Positions 10,891 through 22,679 of a stretch of 64,000 bases of DNA are shown piece after piece. Source of the DNA: Echria macrotheca (Eukaryota > Ascomycota > Sordariomycetes > Sordariales > Schizotheciaceae); contig MU839839.1 in NCBI GenBank assembly GCA_030411725.1, forward strand, positions 310,001 to 374,000. The letters run 5' to 3'. The translations under genes were made by a program, and so were the position numbers. The number at the start of each line of letters is the position of its first letter. Position 1 is the first letter of the stretch. The notes beneath the pieces were generated by a model. That model did not search any database. It saw only the letters and a program-made list of their open reading frames with translations, and was not told the origin of the DNA.

Positions 10891-11651
10891 TGTCGAAAGA
10901 GCGGTCGGGTCGGTCGAGTGGCGGCGAGAAGACAGGGGCCGTGACCTAGACAACGCCGGTAGGGAAGAGTCGTGTTCGTCGGTCGGTGGCTACAAATAGC
11001 GGCCGAGGGGTGATGTGATGCTGCCGAAAGCTGTTGCTGGCTGCAATGGCACCCTGCGTGTCAGTGGTCAGTGGCTCTTTATCCGGCCGTTGTCAGATGG
11101 TAGACAGACAGAGCCCTGGGCCGTGTTGGCCTTTAAATGCAGCTCCCCAGACTCTCGGAAGCCAGGGATGGCCCGACCAAGTGCCGCTCGGTGCTTTGGG
11201 GTATTCGGTCCCGTGAGGGGAAGTGGGTTTGTCGGACGCACCCCGTCTCGTGGCAAAGCCGGTCCTTGCCGACAGCCAATCACAGGCCTCCAATTGGCCT
11301 GTCAATTGAGGAGCTCCTCCACGCTGTCCGGCCGGCTTTCGGCGTTGCCACCTGAAACCAGTCCCTCTTCCGGTCCGTCACAATACTCATCCGCACGGCC
11401 GACAACCGGACTACGAGACGGGATATCAATCAACTCCTGATTCAATCGAATGCCTCATTTTTAGAATCCGTACAATACAACATGCGCCCAGAGACTCCGC
11501 CAGTAGACAATGACCACAGAAAAATACCAAATCGGAAAACAGCCTGTTGTGCCCGTCCTAACGAGACGCACCACCTCGGCGTCTTTCAGCTCGCTATCTA
11601 GGCCTTATTACCTTTTCGCATATCGTCACAGCAACCACATCTGTCCTTCCT
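10891..11651. other. Intergenic, promoter side of the dehydrogenase gene
   Basis: No gene seen. A CCAAT box (11277-11281) is followed by a 7-bp inverted repeat, ACAGGCC (11282-11288) and GGCCTGT (11296-11302), whose loop contains a second CCAAT. Either may serve the dehydrogenase gene about 400 bp away. Confidence 0.35.
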
Positions 11652-13558
11652 CTAGTTTTGGCTCCGTGTGTTCCTCTTGCTGGCCTCCGTCTTGCCCGTA
11701 TCGGCACCAGAGGCCGCCGCCTTCACCTCGCCCTTGAGGTCCTTCGCCTTGTCCTTCACATCCACAACAGCCTTCTTGGCCGCAGGAACAGCCGAGCCAC
11801 CGCCGAGAGCCGACAGGAGAACAGCCACGAGCGTCAGGGCAATAGCGGCGAGACCACCGGCAACCTCGGGAACGAACTTGATAGCCTCAACGGGGTCACG
11901 CTTGGCGATGGTCAGGAAGAGGTCGAGCTTCTCAGTGATGTACTTGACCGGGTCATCCTTGAACTTGAGGTCGGACGGCGACTCGGGCTTCTTCTCCTCC
12001 TCCTTGGGCTTGTCGGCGTTCTCGAGGTACTCCTCAACGGGGTGCTTCTTGAAGAAGGTCTCCTGAGCGAGCTTGCGGGCATCATCAACCGAGTGGCCGA
12101 TGTAGATGTTGTCGAACAGGATGTTGTTCTGCATGGTCCACAGCTCGAAGCCAACCTGTGATTGTTAGGATACGACGATTGAATGACAGGGGAAAAAAAC
12201 TCACAGCACCCATGGGCTCAAAGTTGGCAGGGGTCTTGTCCTCAAAGTAGTTGGGGTTCTTGATCTTGCGCGGCGCCCAGACACCCTTGTAGGCCGGGTT
12301 GTCAATGTACGGGGCAGTCCACTGGCCCTTGTAGTCGGGGTTCTTCTTCATGGGCTTGGTCCACGGGCCGCATCCAGAAACCTCCGAACACTTGGGGTTG
12401 GGAATAGTCGGCGCGATCCAGTCACCATCCTCCTCATCATCCCAGTCCTCGGGCTTCTGGGCCTCGGGGTCGGGAATCTGGGTGGGCTCGTCAACGAGCC
12501 AGTCCTCAGGCTGGGTAGCCTCCTCATCAACAATCTCGAACGGCGCATCCTCATCCCAGTCATCAGGCTTCTTGGCATCCGGGTCCGGAATGCGCGCCTC
12601 ATCAACCCAGTCATCGGGCTTCTTGTCCTTGGGGTCATCGATCTCAGTCGGGGGGTTGACCGCGGGGGTGAAGTCCTCGAGGAGGCTGCCCTCCTTGACG
12701 TTCTCGCCATCCTGCTGGATGATGTAGGTGTTATTGGGGTGGACGATGAGCGTGTAGAGCTCCGTCGTCTTGACGATCTTGGCCGCCGGGGGAGAGCTGA
12801 GGTGCTTCTCCTCGTACTCGCCCGTCTTGGGGCTCTTGTGGTTGAAGATGAAGTGCACCTTGTTGGTGTGGCCGCACTTGTCGGGGCCGAACATGATCAC
12901 GTACGGCGTGGTGTTGGCAAACTCCTCCTGGTGGAGGGCCTTGGTATCCCGGAGCAGCTTCATGTAAGCACCGCCGCACTCGAGACCGTCTGCAGGACAC
13001 TGTTAGCGTCGAAGATATTGTGGGATGTAATCCGACGTACTCTGCATCTTGACCTCATACTGGACGACCAGGGTCTTGCCCTTGGGGTCGATCTTCTTGG
13101 GGAACTTGGCAGAGATGGCGTGGTGGGCAGCCGCGTTCTTCACGACGAGACCGGCATCACCCTCCATTCCCTTGTAGACGGTGGGCTCCTCGACCGCCCA
13201 CTCTCCGACGTAGGCCCACTCCTCATCGCCCTGAACGTCCTTCTTGGCGTGGGACGGCTTCCACCGCTTGTCCCAGCCCTCGGTGAACTGCTCGAGGAAC
13301 GGAGCCTTGAGCTTGGTGGGCTGTTGCAGAACAAGTTAGCGATTGATCGGCCGATCGCTGCGCAATCGCAAGATACGATGGGCTACTTACAGTGAAGGTC
13401 GGCACGGGAGGGGCGACCTTGGAGGTGGCGGAAGAGGCGGCGGCGGAGCTCGAGCTGGAGCTGGAGCTCTCGTCGGCGACCACCTTCTGGTCCTCTGCAT
13501 GGGCGCTGCCAGCGAGCAGAGCCACGCTGGCCGCAGCGGCAGCAACGTTGAACCTCAT
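11652..13558 (-). CDS. Calnexin, ER lectin chaperone
   Basis: Calnexin holds monoglucosylated glycoproteins in the ER for folding. Exons on minus: 13558-13391, 13320-13041, 12989-12205, 12155-11652, with introns of 70, 51 and 49 bp, giving 578 residues. It has a signal peptide of about 21 residues ending AHA, a Ser-rich spacer, and the lectin domain with the signature NGLECGGAYMKLL. The P-domain repeats follow (DPDAKKPDDWDEDA, DPEAQKPEDWDDEEDGDW) with the second repeat type WTAPYIDNPAYKG. A single membrane span lies at about 451-472 (VAGGLAAIALTLVAVLLSAL). The Lys-rich cytosolic tail ends SKRNTRSQN. The domain order is complete. Confidence 0.97.
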
Positions 13559-14845
13559 TGTGAACGGCCGAGCGCTGTCTCAAGCAGCTCTGTAATGGCG
13601 ATTGCGAATGGGTCAAAGGCAGAGGGGAGGAAGAAAGAGAATGTAGTCGTCTCCGGAGACAGACGAGACGATGTAGTGCGGGCAATGGATATCACTCCCA
13701 GAGCTCGAGGAAAAAGAGGAAGTCGTCGGGACGGCTGGCGGAGAAATGGTGGTGAATTTGAAGTTCGGGCAAAGACGCAAATCTGACAACGTGTCTTCTC
13801 CAGCGGGCAGTTGAGCTTAAGCTTGGGGCTGCACGAGCGGTACTAGATTTGCGGGGGCCGAGTCGGGGCCGGAGGCTGGAAGCGGTAACAGCCAAGCTGT
13901 CCTCTGCGCTAAACGTATGGAAGACCTTCGAAACTTCCATTGGTGCATCGGAACCACTATCCGTTTAAATCTTTATGCGATTGCTGGACCCGTATCCGGC
14001 AGGTCACCACTTCCGTGTCCACTAGTTCATGAGATTGATTATTCTTTGATGGCTATTCTTTGGGATGAAACCTTGAGCTTCGTGCCTGTGTGCCGCTTTC
14101 AGGACTGTTGAAGCTGGTCCTCAGTTTCTTGGAGAGCTTCAAACTAGGTATCCAACAGTTGCGGGCCGTGCCCTGTCAGGGTCCGACCTCTCTCGATCCA
14201 ACGGCCTGGCATTTGCGAGACGCCAAGCCACAAGCCGTTGGATAGAGGCGCCGCTGTTTGAACAACTTTCTTTATCGTTCTACGCGAAACTACTGCAGTG
14301 TAGGGCCGCCTGGACGACGAGATTACGGCTTTGAAGACCGGACGAGCCGCATGAAGCACAGGTTTCACGGGACTCGCTGGTTTCCCAGACCGTACTTGTT
14401 TGTTTGCACACTAGCTTGAATTGAATGCAATGAATATGGCCTGCGGGACTACCTTCGACACGTGAGAGCTATTCTGTCCGAAGTAAACACTGGGTTTGCA
14501 GACTTATTCACATGGCCAACAACTCAAGATTGAAGGGTTCACTCGCATACCAATGGGTGGGTCCTGGGGTCGCATGCCGTCAAAATTCGCCGCACCAACG
14601 GGAAGCTTTGAACCGGCAGAACACCAAAAGCTTTCAACTTGTGCTTTTCGTCGCGAATTTAGCCTCATATCCCCTCATTTGCCAGTTTTACCAACTGCCG
14701 CCCTGTCCAGATCGAGATCAGAATCTTAGGACTCAAACCGTTACGAACTACCTGGCCTCTGCCAGTCCCTACTATTGGTCAATTGCTAGCTGATAGCCCA
14801 TTGCAGCGGCAGCGGGCGTTTCGACCCCGCAATCTCGATATCACC
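13559..14845. other. Divergent intergenic region, 1.3 kb
   Basis: It lies between the calnexin and MDE1-type start codons. I see no supported coding frame and no clear repeat. It should contain both promoters. Confidence 0.45.
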
Positions 14846-15751
14846 ATGGCGGGGCATCCATCCGTCGATAACGACACCACCAACAACGACCATCTCGTGC
14901 AGTCCGACGACCCAGACCACCCGGCGAACCTGATCCCCTCGTTGTGCGCCAAATTCTGGACACTGGGATGGGTCACCGGAACAGGAGGCGGTGCCTCGAT
15001 CCGCGAGGAGTAGGTTTCTTGCTGGATGGATGAAGGGGGAAACCGAAAAAAGAAAAAAAAAATCCTGACCAGGACCGTGTCACAGTGACCTCGTCTACAT
15101 CGCGCCGTCGGGCGTGCAGAAGGAGCTGATGAAGCCGGCCGACATCTACGTGCTCTCGCTCGCCGCGCAGGCCCGGTCGCTGGATCGGCGCAACCGTGTG
15201 TACCTGCGCAGCCCGCCCAAGTTCAAGCCGAGCCAGTGCACGCCGCTGTTTCTGGCGGCCTTCACCAAGCGGCGCGCCGGCTGCTGTATCCACACGCACT
15301 CGCACTGGGCCGTGCTGGTGACGCTGATCCTTGAGACGCGCGGGCCGGGCAACGACCGCGAGTTCCGCATCAACAACATCGAGCAGATCAAGGGCTTTGG
15401 CCGCGGTTTTGAGAAGGTCGGCAACCTGGGGTACCACGACACGCTGACCATACCGGTCATCGAGAACACGGCGCACGAGGAGGATCTGACCGAGTTCCTG
15501 GAGGAGGCCATGGACAAGTACCCGGACACGTATGCCGTGCTGGTCCGTCGCCATGGCGTTTATGTCTGGGGGGAGAACGTCCACAAGGCTAAGACGCAAT
15601 GCGAGAGGTATGCCTTGCCTTTACTTCCACATGAGCTCCACTAAGTGTCTGCAGCTTGGACTATCTCTTCCAGTTGGCCGTCGAGATGAAGAGACTCGAT
15701 CTGCCGTGGATAACGGACATTGCGCCGACGGTACCAACGAGGTCGAAGTAG
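14846..15751 (+). CDS. MDE1: Methylthioribulose-1-phosphate dehydratase (methionine salvage, MtnB/Mde1)
   Basis: It dehydrates 5-methylthioribulose-1-phosphate in the methionine salvage pathway, which recycles the methylthioadenosine left by polyamine synthesis; it acts in the cytosol. Exons 14846-15009, 15086-15607 and 15655-15751, with introns of 76 and 47 bp, give 260 residues. It is a class II aldolase/adducin fold. The N-terminal WVTGTGGGASIRE and APSGVQKE blocks bind substrate phosphate. The metal ligands lie in IHTHSHWA (His124, His126 and His128 region), with a further His in VRRHGVYVWG. It ends IAPTVPTRSK, close to the usual family length. Confidence 0.93.
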
Positions 15752-15955
15752 ACGAGCTGACCAAACCTTTGCATTGAATAGACCCGGCGGCGCGATTCAA
15801 GTTCTAGACCAATTTCATATACCAATGCCATTTACTGTATTTTTGACAATGATCTACAGCTCAACCCAGCATGCGTCATTACACTTTGTCCCACCCAACA
15901 TTACTCCCGCTGCCATAAGCCGAAAAGCGATTATCCAAAACATACAACTCCCCGC

Positions 15956-16604
15956 TTAGAGGGCAAGAAGCGCGGCCATGAAACCGAGAATACCAGCAGT
16001 CGACCCAGCCAATGCTAAAACGGGAGCCGCAGCGTTGGTGCCGGTGCTAGTCGCCGCGGTGCCAGTGCCCGTCGATTGCCCGCTCCCAGTGCCAGTCGGC
16101 TTAGACGAACCCGAGGGTGCGGCGCCGGTGTTGGAGCCGGACCCAGACCCGGACCCAGACCCGGAGCCAGAACCACCGGTGGGCTGGGCAGCAGGGACGC
16201 CGGCCGAAGCGGTGAAGTAGTACTTGGAGATACAGCCGTCGACGCAGTTGGAGTAGTTTAGGTTATCAGTAGCGGTGCCGTTGCCCTTGGGGCAGTCGGC
16301 GACGCACTTGTTTGTCTTGTCGACCTGTTTATGACCGTTAGTTTCAGTGGAGAACTGTGTAGACAGGATAGGCACATACATCAGCATTGCTCGGGTTCGG
16401 GACCGTGATGCACTTGGACGTGCAGTCGACGTCGCCGGGCGTACAGGCGTCAATGCACGCGGTGATGGCGGCCGCCTGGCTGTTCTGGGCTGCTGTGGCA
16501 GGGTCGGTCGTTGTCGGGGGGGTTACTGAGGAGGAGGAAGAGTTCGACTGGGCGGCGGCGGAGAGGGCGAAGATGCCCGCGGAGAGGAGGGTTGTGAAAC
16601 GCAT
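15956..16604 (-). CDS. Small secreted Cys-rich protein with GPI-anchor signal
   Basis: Exons on minus: 16604-16380 and 16324-15956, with a 55-bp intron, give 197 residues. A signal peptide (MRFTTLLSAGIFALSAAAQ) is followed by an STP-rich spacer. Two four-Cys modules come next (CIDACTPGDVDCTSKC, then CVADCPKGNGT and SNCVDGC) with several N-glycosylation sequons. A long Gly-Ser and Thr-Gly-Ser linker precedes a hydrophobic C-terminus ending AALLAL that fits a GPI attachment signal. This architecture is common in ascomycete cell-wall or cell-surface proteins of unknown role. I infer extracellular, wall or membrane anchored. The donor GTATGT and acceptor AACAG are clear. Confidence 0.85.
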
Positions 16605-19299
16605 TTTTGTGGTGTTTGTATTAATGAATTATTTCCGGTTGCTGGGTCGGAGGAGGAGGGTATCACACGCGTAAGTGTAACGAGAGCGAACGAAGAATAA
16701 GTAGAAGGACGAACTACACTTTTCTACAAGACGCGCTCAAAGATCGACGAAATAATAAGAGGGAGCAAGGGAGAAGGGGGAAAGGGGGAAGGGGGTGAGC
16801 TTTAAAATCATCGTCACCCTGGTAGCCAAGGACCAAGCAGAGCTCTCAGCTCCCGGTACGTAGGTAGCTCACATTTTCCATAAGTTTCCGCTTGCTGTGT
16901 GGGCTGGATACCCGGTACCTGAGGTACCTTTGGACTTGTTTGTACGACCAAGACGCGCACACTCACAGACAACCAACCCGGGGGAGAGACGATTGGGTGC
17001 CGAGTGATGGGAGGCGGTACCCACCCCGTGTTGGGTCGAACACGAGGCCGGCCGGCCCACCCCTCACTCGCGTAACGACGGGATATAAAGGTCCAAGATG
17101 TTTTTATGTATGATATCAAAAAAAATAGAAGACACGATTTGACGTCTGTCTCAGCTGTACTCTACGGTCCTGGTTTGGCGACCTGCCCGGTTAGTCGGTG
17201 ACCCTCACAATCGGTAGTCCTGTTGGAGCTTTATGTTTTGTTCCTTTGCGCGTGGACGTGTTGGTTTCTCCTCTCACAAGTCACAACCGCGTCCCTGGTG
17301 GCCGGCCGGTCGGCCCCTCTCTGTTGTCTGTCGTTGGTTGCATGATCAACGCTCAGATGAGAGAGGAGACCAGGTGCCGGCTCGGCCCCCCCTGTGGGCA
17401 TGCCTGGCGCCTGGGCGGTTGTGGGGTTTTCCTGCGCTAGAAAGTCTCTGGAGAACCCCTGTGCTGCTGCTGCTCCTCTGCGCTGGCTTTTCTCCAGGCG
17501 CAGGGGGTGGGTTCAGCCAGTGCGTCACAGATGGGAAAGTGGTCAGCTCGGGTTTCCAATGACCGAGAAAATGGTTGAGATGCGCGAGTTCACGTTCACT
17601 TGGTCACGACCTTGCCGCCTCGCGCGAAATTCGTAATTTTAAAAAATCTTGTGAACGGAAGAAACATTGACTCTGAAATCACACCCTGTTCCTGGGATGT
17701 CGTGCCGAACGAAACAACGGGAAACGGCTCAGCAGACTTGCTTGGCACAGGGATGGCAAGATTTTCCCGATTCGGCGTCCGATCTAGTCCGGGCACCAAT
17801 CAGAGGTGGGCAATTCGCGTCTGCGTTCTTCACAATTCAACCAGGGGAAGGAGGGGCAAGGGACACCTCTCCTCGACTCTCTCTCCCCGGTTGAGGATGC
17901 GATGGAAATTTCAGTGGGACATCTCATGATTTTCTTTCGCGCTGAAGTTGAAATAAATACACTACATGCATTCCAACTCGGATTTCGGCACATACCTAGG
18001 GAGTCCACCGCAGAATGTCAGCCCATGCAGCAGCAACAGAAATGTGCATATTGTGATACAGGAGCTGACCGCAGGAGAAACAAGGCAACAGCAAGTTTTG
18101 ACAGGATCCGACGAGACGGAGCATTCCGAAGCCCTAGCAAAAGAATGAGAACCAACAAACCGTCCGGACCGAGCGGTGACCTAGCAGCCCGATTCGGCCG
18201 TCCCATTTCTGTGGCTAGTTTGTTTCGTCCAGAGACAAACACAGGTCGGTAGGCAGGTGGTCCTCGGCCCGGGCAAGCAAACAGTGCGTTGGCTTCCTTA
18301 GAGTACGTACACTAATCAGCTCCTGCTGGATTATCGTGAGACGGTTTGTTGGCAAGCCACAAGCCACCTCCTCGATTTTGAGACAGAAGGCTTTTCTGGA
18401 TTTGAAGGATGGCAGCAACCACAACGACTTGACAACCCACCATGGTTTGGAAAGCAGCAGAGATGGATATAGTGTACTGCAGAGGAGGAATCCAGTAACG
18501 ATATACCGACGCTACGGAGTGGTGCGGAGCCAAAATACCAGTCAACAACTCAATACAACACTGCACCCGTCCGTATTCGACCCGAGTACATAGTGTGTGA
18601 CATTGCGACTTCTTTTTATTCGGCAGTGCATTGGTTACTGACGGGGAGGGTGTATGCGCATATGACAACCAAGTATTCCGTACCTACTAGATATTCCACC
18701 ACTCCATAAATATATATCAAAATAGCTCTCCCCAAGGCCGATACGAACGAAACCAACCTCTTCTTCTACACATGGAACCATAACACATACATCCCCACAC
18801 TCCATCGTGTTCATCATAGCAGTAGAATTTTTTTTACACGCATCAACAACAACACCCCACCACCTGATTCCATTACAAAAAAAAGATACATCTGTCCTCC
18901 TCTTCCGCATCCACAGTCACCAGTGAATAATCCATAACGAAAATGGCCAATACGGTTGGTATATGTATTATTAGCAACATTCATGCAGTCGACATCCGAT
19001 CGTGGAGCAAGTCTATGTTTTTTTTTTCTTTCTGCCCCCCATAAATGATCATAAGATCTCCTATGTACCCCACTCCCCTACGGGCCCCTACGGAGTACTC
19101 GGTGCCCACCGCTGATGGAGATCTAGAGTAAATACCGGGACTGGTTCCGGTCATGTCAGCACCTTGTTTTCGGTCTTCCGTACACTACGTAACTTGGTTG
19201 GTACGGACAGTCATCATCTGTGTCATCACAACCACATCCTAAACAAATACACCTCAACAATAAATCCGATTGCGGTAAAATCTACTCGTACGTAAACAG
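16605..19299. other. Gene-poor stretch, 2.7 kb
   Basis: No frame longer than about 150 codons and none with recognisable features. Notable are a purine-rich tract near 16760-16798, a cluster of GGTACC-type palindromes near 16910-16930, and a TACGGAGTA motif near 19090, a sequence common in fungal intergenic DNA. A non-coding RNA or an unrecognised small gene cannot be excluded. Confidence 0.4.
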
Positions 19300-20040
19300 C
19301 TACCACTTCATAGGACCATGCCGATTCGTCCAAGTCCCCGTCTCGCCATCCATCCCCAACGTCGCCAGCCGGCACGAGTTGACAGCGCCGAGCTTGGGAT
19401 CATCAAACCCCTGATAATGATTCAAGTTGGTCGCGCAAAACCCAGGACACGTCAGATTAATCTTCCAGCTCGCGTCGTCCTCGAAGCGTTGCACATAGTG
19501 CAGCGTGAGCATGTTGAGCGCCGACTTGGTGATGCTGTACGGCGCGTAGTCGACCTTGTGGGCGAACGCGTTCTTATCCGCCTTGGAGTGCATCCCGCCG
19601 AGCTCCGACGTGACATTGACAATGCGCTTCGCGCCCTTCGCCTTCTTGAGCAGCGGGATAAAGGCTCGGGTCACGTATTCGACGCCGACCACGTTGGTGT
19701 TGTAGATGTCGAGCCACAGCTGGCGCGGGTCGGACTGGCCGGCGTTGTTGCTGATGCCGGCGTTGTTGATGAGACAATCCAGACGCCCGTGCTTGGCCTC
19801 GACAGCCTTGGCGGCTGCTTCGATGGACTCGTCCGAGGTGACGTCCAGCACAAGGCTCTCGACGTTCTTGAGGCCGGCAGCGTTCAGTTTGGCGACGGCT
19901 TCATCGAGGGCCTCCTGGCGACGACCGGCGAGGATGACATGATAGTTGCTGTGCTCCGTGGCGAGCTTTTCAGCCGTGAAGAAGCCCACGCCCTGGTTGG
20001 CACCCGTGATAAGGACGATGTCAGTATAAGTGTCGGCCAT
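19300..20040 (-). CDS. Short-chain dehydrogenase/reductase (classical SDR)
   Basis: A 246-residue single-exon NAD(P)-dependent oxidoreductase. The cofactor motif TGANQGVG spans residues 12-19, NNAG is at 92-95, the catalytic Ser is at about 145 (VNVTSELGG), and Tyr168/Lys172 lie in PYSITK. Residues after the first strand (AGRRQEALDEA) include two Arg, which favours NADP over NAD. The C-terminal block LTCPGFCATNLNHYQG resembles fungal carbonyl-reductase-like SDRs that clear small carbonyls. The substrate cannot be inferred. Its neighbours (SLD5 upstream, gene-poor DNA downstream) give no pathway clue. Confidence 0.88.
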   Translation of the reverse strand: MADTYTDIVLITGANQGVGFFTAEKLATEHSNYHVILAGRRQEALDEAVAKLNAAGLKNVESLVLDVTSDESIEAAAKAVEAKHGRLDCLINNAGISNNAGQSDPRQLWLDIYNTNVVGVEYVTRAFIPLLKKAKGAKRIVNVTSELGGMHSKADKNAFAHKVDYAPYSITKSALNMLTLHYVQRFEDDASWKINLTCPGFCATNLNHYQGFDDPKLGAVNSCRLATLGMDGETGTWTNRHGPMKW

Positions 20041-20615
20041 GATGAATATCGGCAGAGATGTTTCGAGAACAGGCTCAAGTAGAAGAGGCGAGAGACTGAT
20101 GTGGAACAGAATATTTGAATCCCGACAGCCCCGTCGCCTACATCTTTATATCTGTGCGAACCTTAGTCTTTCAGCCATCATCGTTGTGTTGTGTTGGTGA
20201 TGCGGCTCGAGTCCGCACCATTTTTGTGGGGCCGTGGTTAACTCCGGCCGCGATGCCGCCTCTGGTGCGGGCTGGCCCGCAACTTTGTCTCCGGCAGACC
20301 TCGACTCAAAGCGATCAGGATCTGGTTCCTTGTCAAGCCGCTGCACATGAATCTATCCGTTCTCCGACTTGGCAGGTTTGCCTGTTGGTCAGCCAGCTTC
20401 AGGAACACTTATCTCGCCCGTCACGTGTCTTCTCCGCATTGTCCGAGGGCAGACTTGAGCTCGGTACTCGGGAGGCCGCTCACTAACTCCGGGTCGAACG
20501 GCCATGACGCTATGCACGGCGACCCAACTGTCGCCTATACACAGCTATTGTCCGAGAGAGCGTATCTTCGAAATCGATCCGCACTTTATAATCAGATGAG
20601 CTCCGCGCTCCAGAT
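20041..20615. other. Intergenic between SLD5 and the SDR gene
   Basis: 575 bp holding the SLD5 3' UTR and the SDR promoter. The frames that stay open here show no domain. Nothing else seen. Confidence 0.45.
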
Positions 20616-21358
20616 TCAGACGAGCTCTGCACTCCCTGATTCCACCAGCGGTTTTGCGTCGGACCAGCGCAGGATTATAATGTCGTTTTCCTCGAAACTT
20701 GTCAGCCCATCAGCGTCAACACCACGGCCCTCAACAAGTGTATCCTTCAGCAACCGGATGAAGACGGCCGAGTCGAGGTCAGGCGTGTCGATCATGGTCA
20801 GCCCGCCGGCCGTGTCGTTGAGATTCTGCAGCGCAGGCGGGAAGGACGACAGAAACGACGACAGATAGTGGTTGTGCAACAATGCCTGGTGGCGCGTGGC
20901 ATAGGCCAGTTCCATGTCGGAGAGGCGCGCGCGGAGCGCATCGGTCGAGAGGTAGTGAAGAGTATGGCGGTCGATCTTCGCGATGCGGGCGCGTAGGTAG
21001 CTGCGCACCAGGTACTTGTAGCGCTCGAGCTCGGTTTGGATGACAATGAGGGCAAAGTTGGTCTTGGGGTCCATGTCGCCCGTCATCTCCTCAACGCGCT
21101 CGATCTGGCGCTTGATTCTGTCATTGATACGTTCGAAGAGGCCGCTCGATGGCCATCTACGGGAGACTGTTAACCAAGGCCAGAAGAAGGCAGCAGACTT
21201 CGGAAGCCGTCCAAAGACTTATACAAGACATACGGGAGGAGCTCGGGGGCTGATCTTTCGGCGACCCAGGCGCGCGTCAGATCTTGAAGGTCGCGTTTCT
21301 CTCGCGGGACCGCGTGGAAGGTCGGGTCGACCTCGCGCAGGATGTCGTCAATATCCAT
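20616..21358 (-). CDS. SLD5: GINS complex subunit Sld5
   Basis: Sld5 is part of the GINS heterotetramer with Psf1, Psf2 and Psf3. GINS joins Cdc45 and MCM2-7 in the CMG replicative helicase. Exons on minus: 21358-21234 and 21156-20616, with a 77-bp intron (donor GTATGT, acceptor CCGTAG), encode 221 residues, the normal family length. Diagnostic features are the N-terminal MDIDDILREVD and the block TRAWVAERSAPELLPWPSSG spanning the splice. The helical A-domain is ELERYKYLVRSYLRARIAKIDRH, and the C-terminal B-domain is FIRLLKDTLVEG and GDIIILRW-like (FEENDIIILRW). An ACGCG motif sits about 100 bp upstream (21459-21463), as at BRN1/CDC6. Confidence 0.95.
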
Positions 21359-22679
21359 CTTGTCAATTCGAGCGCTGGCCGTGGCATAGCTGTGAGACTG
21401 CTATCTATGTTGACATAGGCGGCTTGGAAAAGTTGGCGTCGTGTTGGCGTCGTGCTCGACGCGGGGCAAAACCCAAGGTGGGGTGCTGCTCTCGATGAGT
21501 CGGTTCAATCGATTCGGGTAGCCCAATCCGGGAACTGGGTCTGTGCTGAGACAGGCAATCACACAATCGCGGGCCGTTCAGCGCATCTCCCGCCCTTCCA
21601 TTTCCCACCCTTCCAGTCCCAAAATTCAATTGAAAGATTCGCCTTACCGCCGGCCTTCCGGCGTGGGGATGGGGAATTGCGAAGGCATCCGTCCTCTTTC
21701 CAGTTCTCTACAACTAGTTGTATGCTGCCAAGAGACGATAAGGTGAAGGGCTCAGTCATCACGGCACGTCGCAGTCGCAGTGGCACGTCAAAGAAGAAAA
21801 GAAGAGACCAAACTTCGCTGCCACCTTCCAGACCCAGCCCACTGGACAACGGCCAGAGACAGTGCAGCCGCCGCTTGGCAGTCCGAGAAGATGGCGGCGG
21901 GATGCCGGAAGCCGCATGCACAGCCCTTTTCAGGAGGGGTCGGATGACGAGCAGGTGTGCAGTAGTCGAATACGCGTCGGCCCAAAAGGGTGCGAGCAGC
22001 GGCAAGTCCAGCAAACCAGCGTCGACAAGTCCGAAGCCTTGCAGTGCCCAGGTCCCCTTTCTCCGCCCGCCGCAGCGGTGGTGGTGGGAGCCATGGTGGG
22101 GGGGCGCTCCTCTTACTGACTCTTCAGCGCCTGGGTTCAGCGATGCAGCGCCGGTCAGCCGGACCAGCAGCAGCACGGGTGTCCATGGTGCGGCTGTCAT
22201 GACGAGGCAAGACTCGGAGGCAGCGTCGAGTCTCAGGTTCGCAAGATCCACGGGCCGGCGATGATGTCTGCGACTGCGATTGCGACGCTGGCCCGCGAGG
22301 CCGAGTCCGTGAGCTGGGCTCCTGGCCGGCATCCATGTCCCCTTCTGTCAGCGCCGGCCCAAGCTGGAAAGAAAGGTGGCCGTGGCTGCGCGGTCTGCGT
22401 GGTTGCCGCTGCGACAGGAGGCTGGTGTTATTGGAAGCCCGACAGGTTGCCGACAAGTCTGGTTTGGCTTGGATGCACGCCACATGTCTCGATCCCCGCT
22501 CCGTGTGCTGGCCTGGCCCTGTCGGACGCTGCAGTCGATCGGTGTAGCCCATGGATCCGTTATAATGGGGAGCCGGCGGCCCTGTCGTCGTCCCAACTCC
22601 CTGGACGATGGATCGGCGCCTCTTTCCTGCTTTCCTTTCTGCTGTCTTTGTGGGCGATGCATCATGACATGCGTTCGCC
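21359..22679. other. Divergent intergenic region with long opposing open frames
   Basis: Two GC-rich frames overlap head to head here (plus 21452-22264, minus 21559-22332). Neither has a domain, signal or plausible splice neighbours. I read the region as promoter and 5' UTR DNA for SLD5 and the membrane protein gene at 22680. It has an ACGCGT at 21972-21977 and an ACGCG at 21459-21463. Confidence 0.45.

Noticed and set aside
11734..12090. Long plus-strand frame opposite calnexin exon 4
   Set aside because: It mirrors the real minus-strand exon and has Leu/Val-rich antisense composition.
16910..16935. Palindromes with GGTACC/ACCTGAGGTACCT as a regulatory site
   Set aside because: Related CCTAGGTAGG and GTACC words recur throughout the intergenic DNA of this window, so a specific role is not supported.
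19300..21358. Biosynthetic gene cluster around the SDR, or around 34.5-45 kb (monooxygenase, SDR)
   Set aside because: No polyketide, peptide or terpene synthase, transporter or pathway regulator nearby. The enzymes are separated by housekeeping genes.
21452..22332. Overlapping 270- and 257-codon frames on opposite strands
   Set aside because: Neither has motifs or start/splice support. Symmetric openness on both strands is expected where stop codons are rare.
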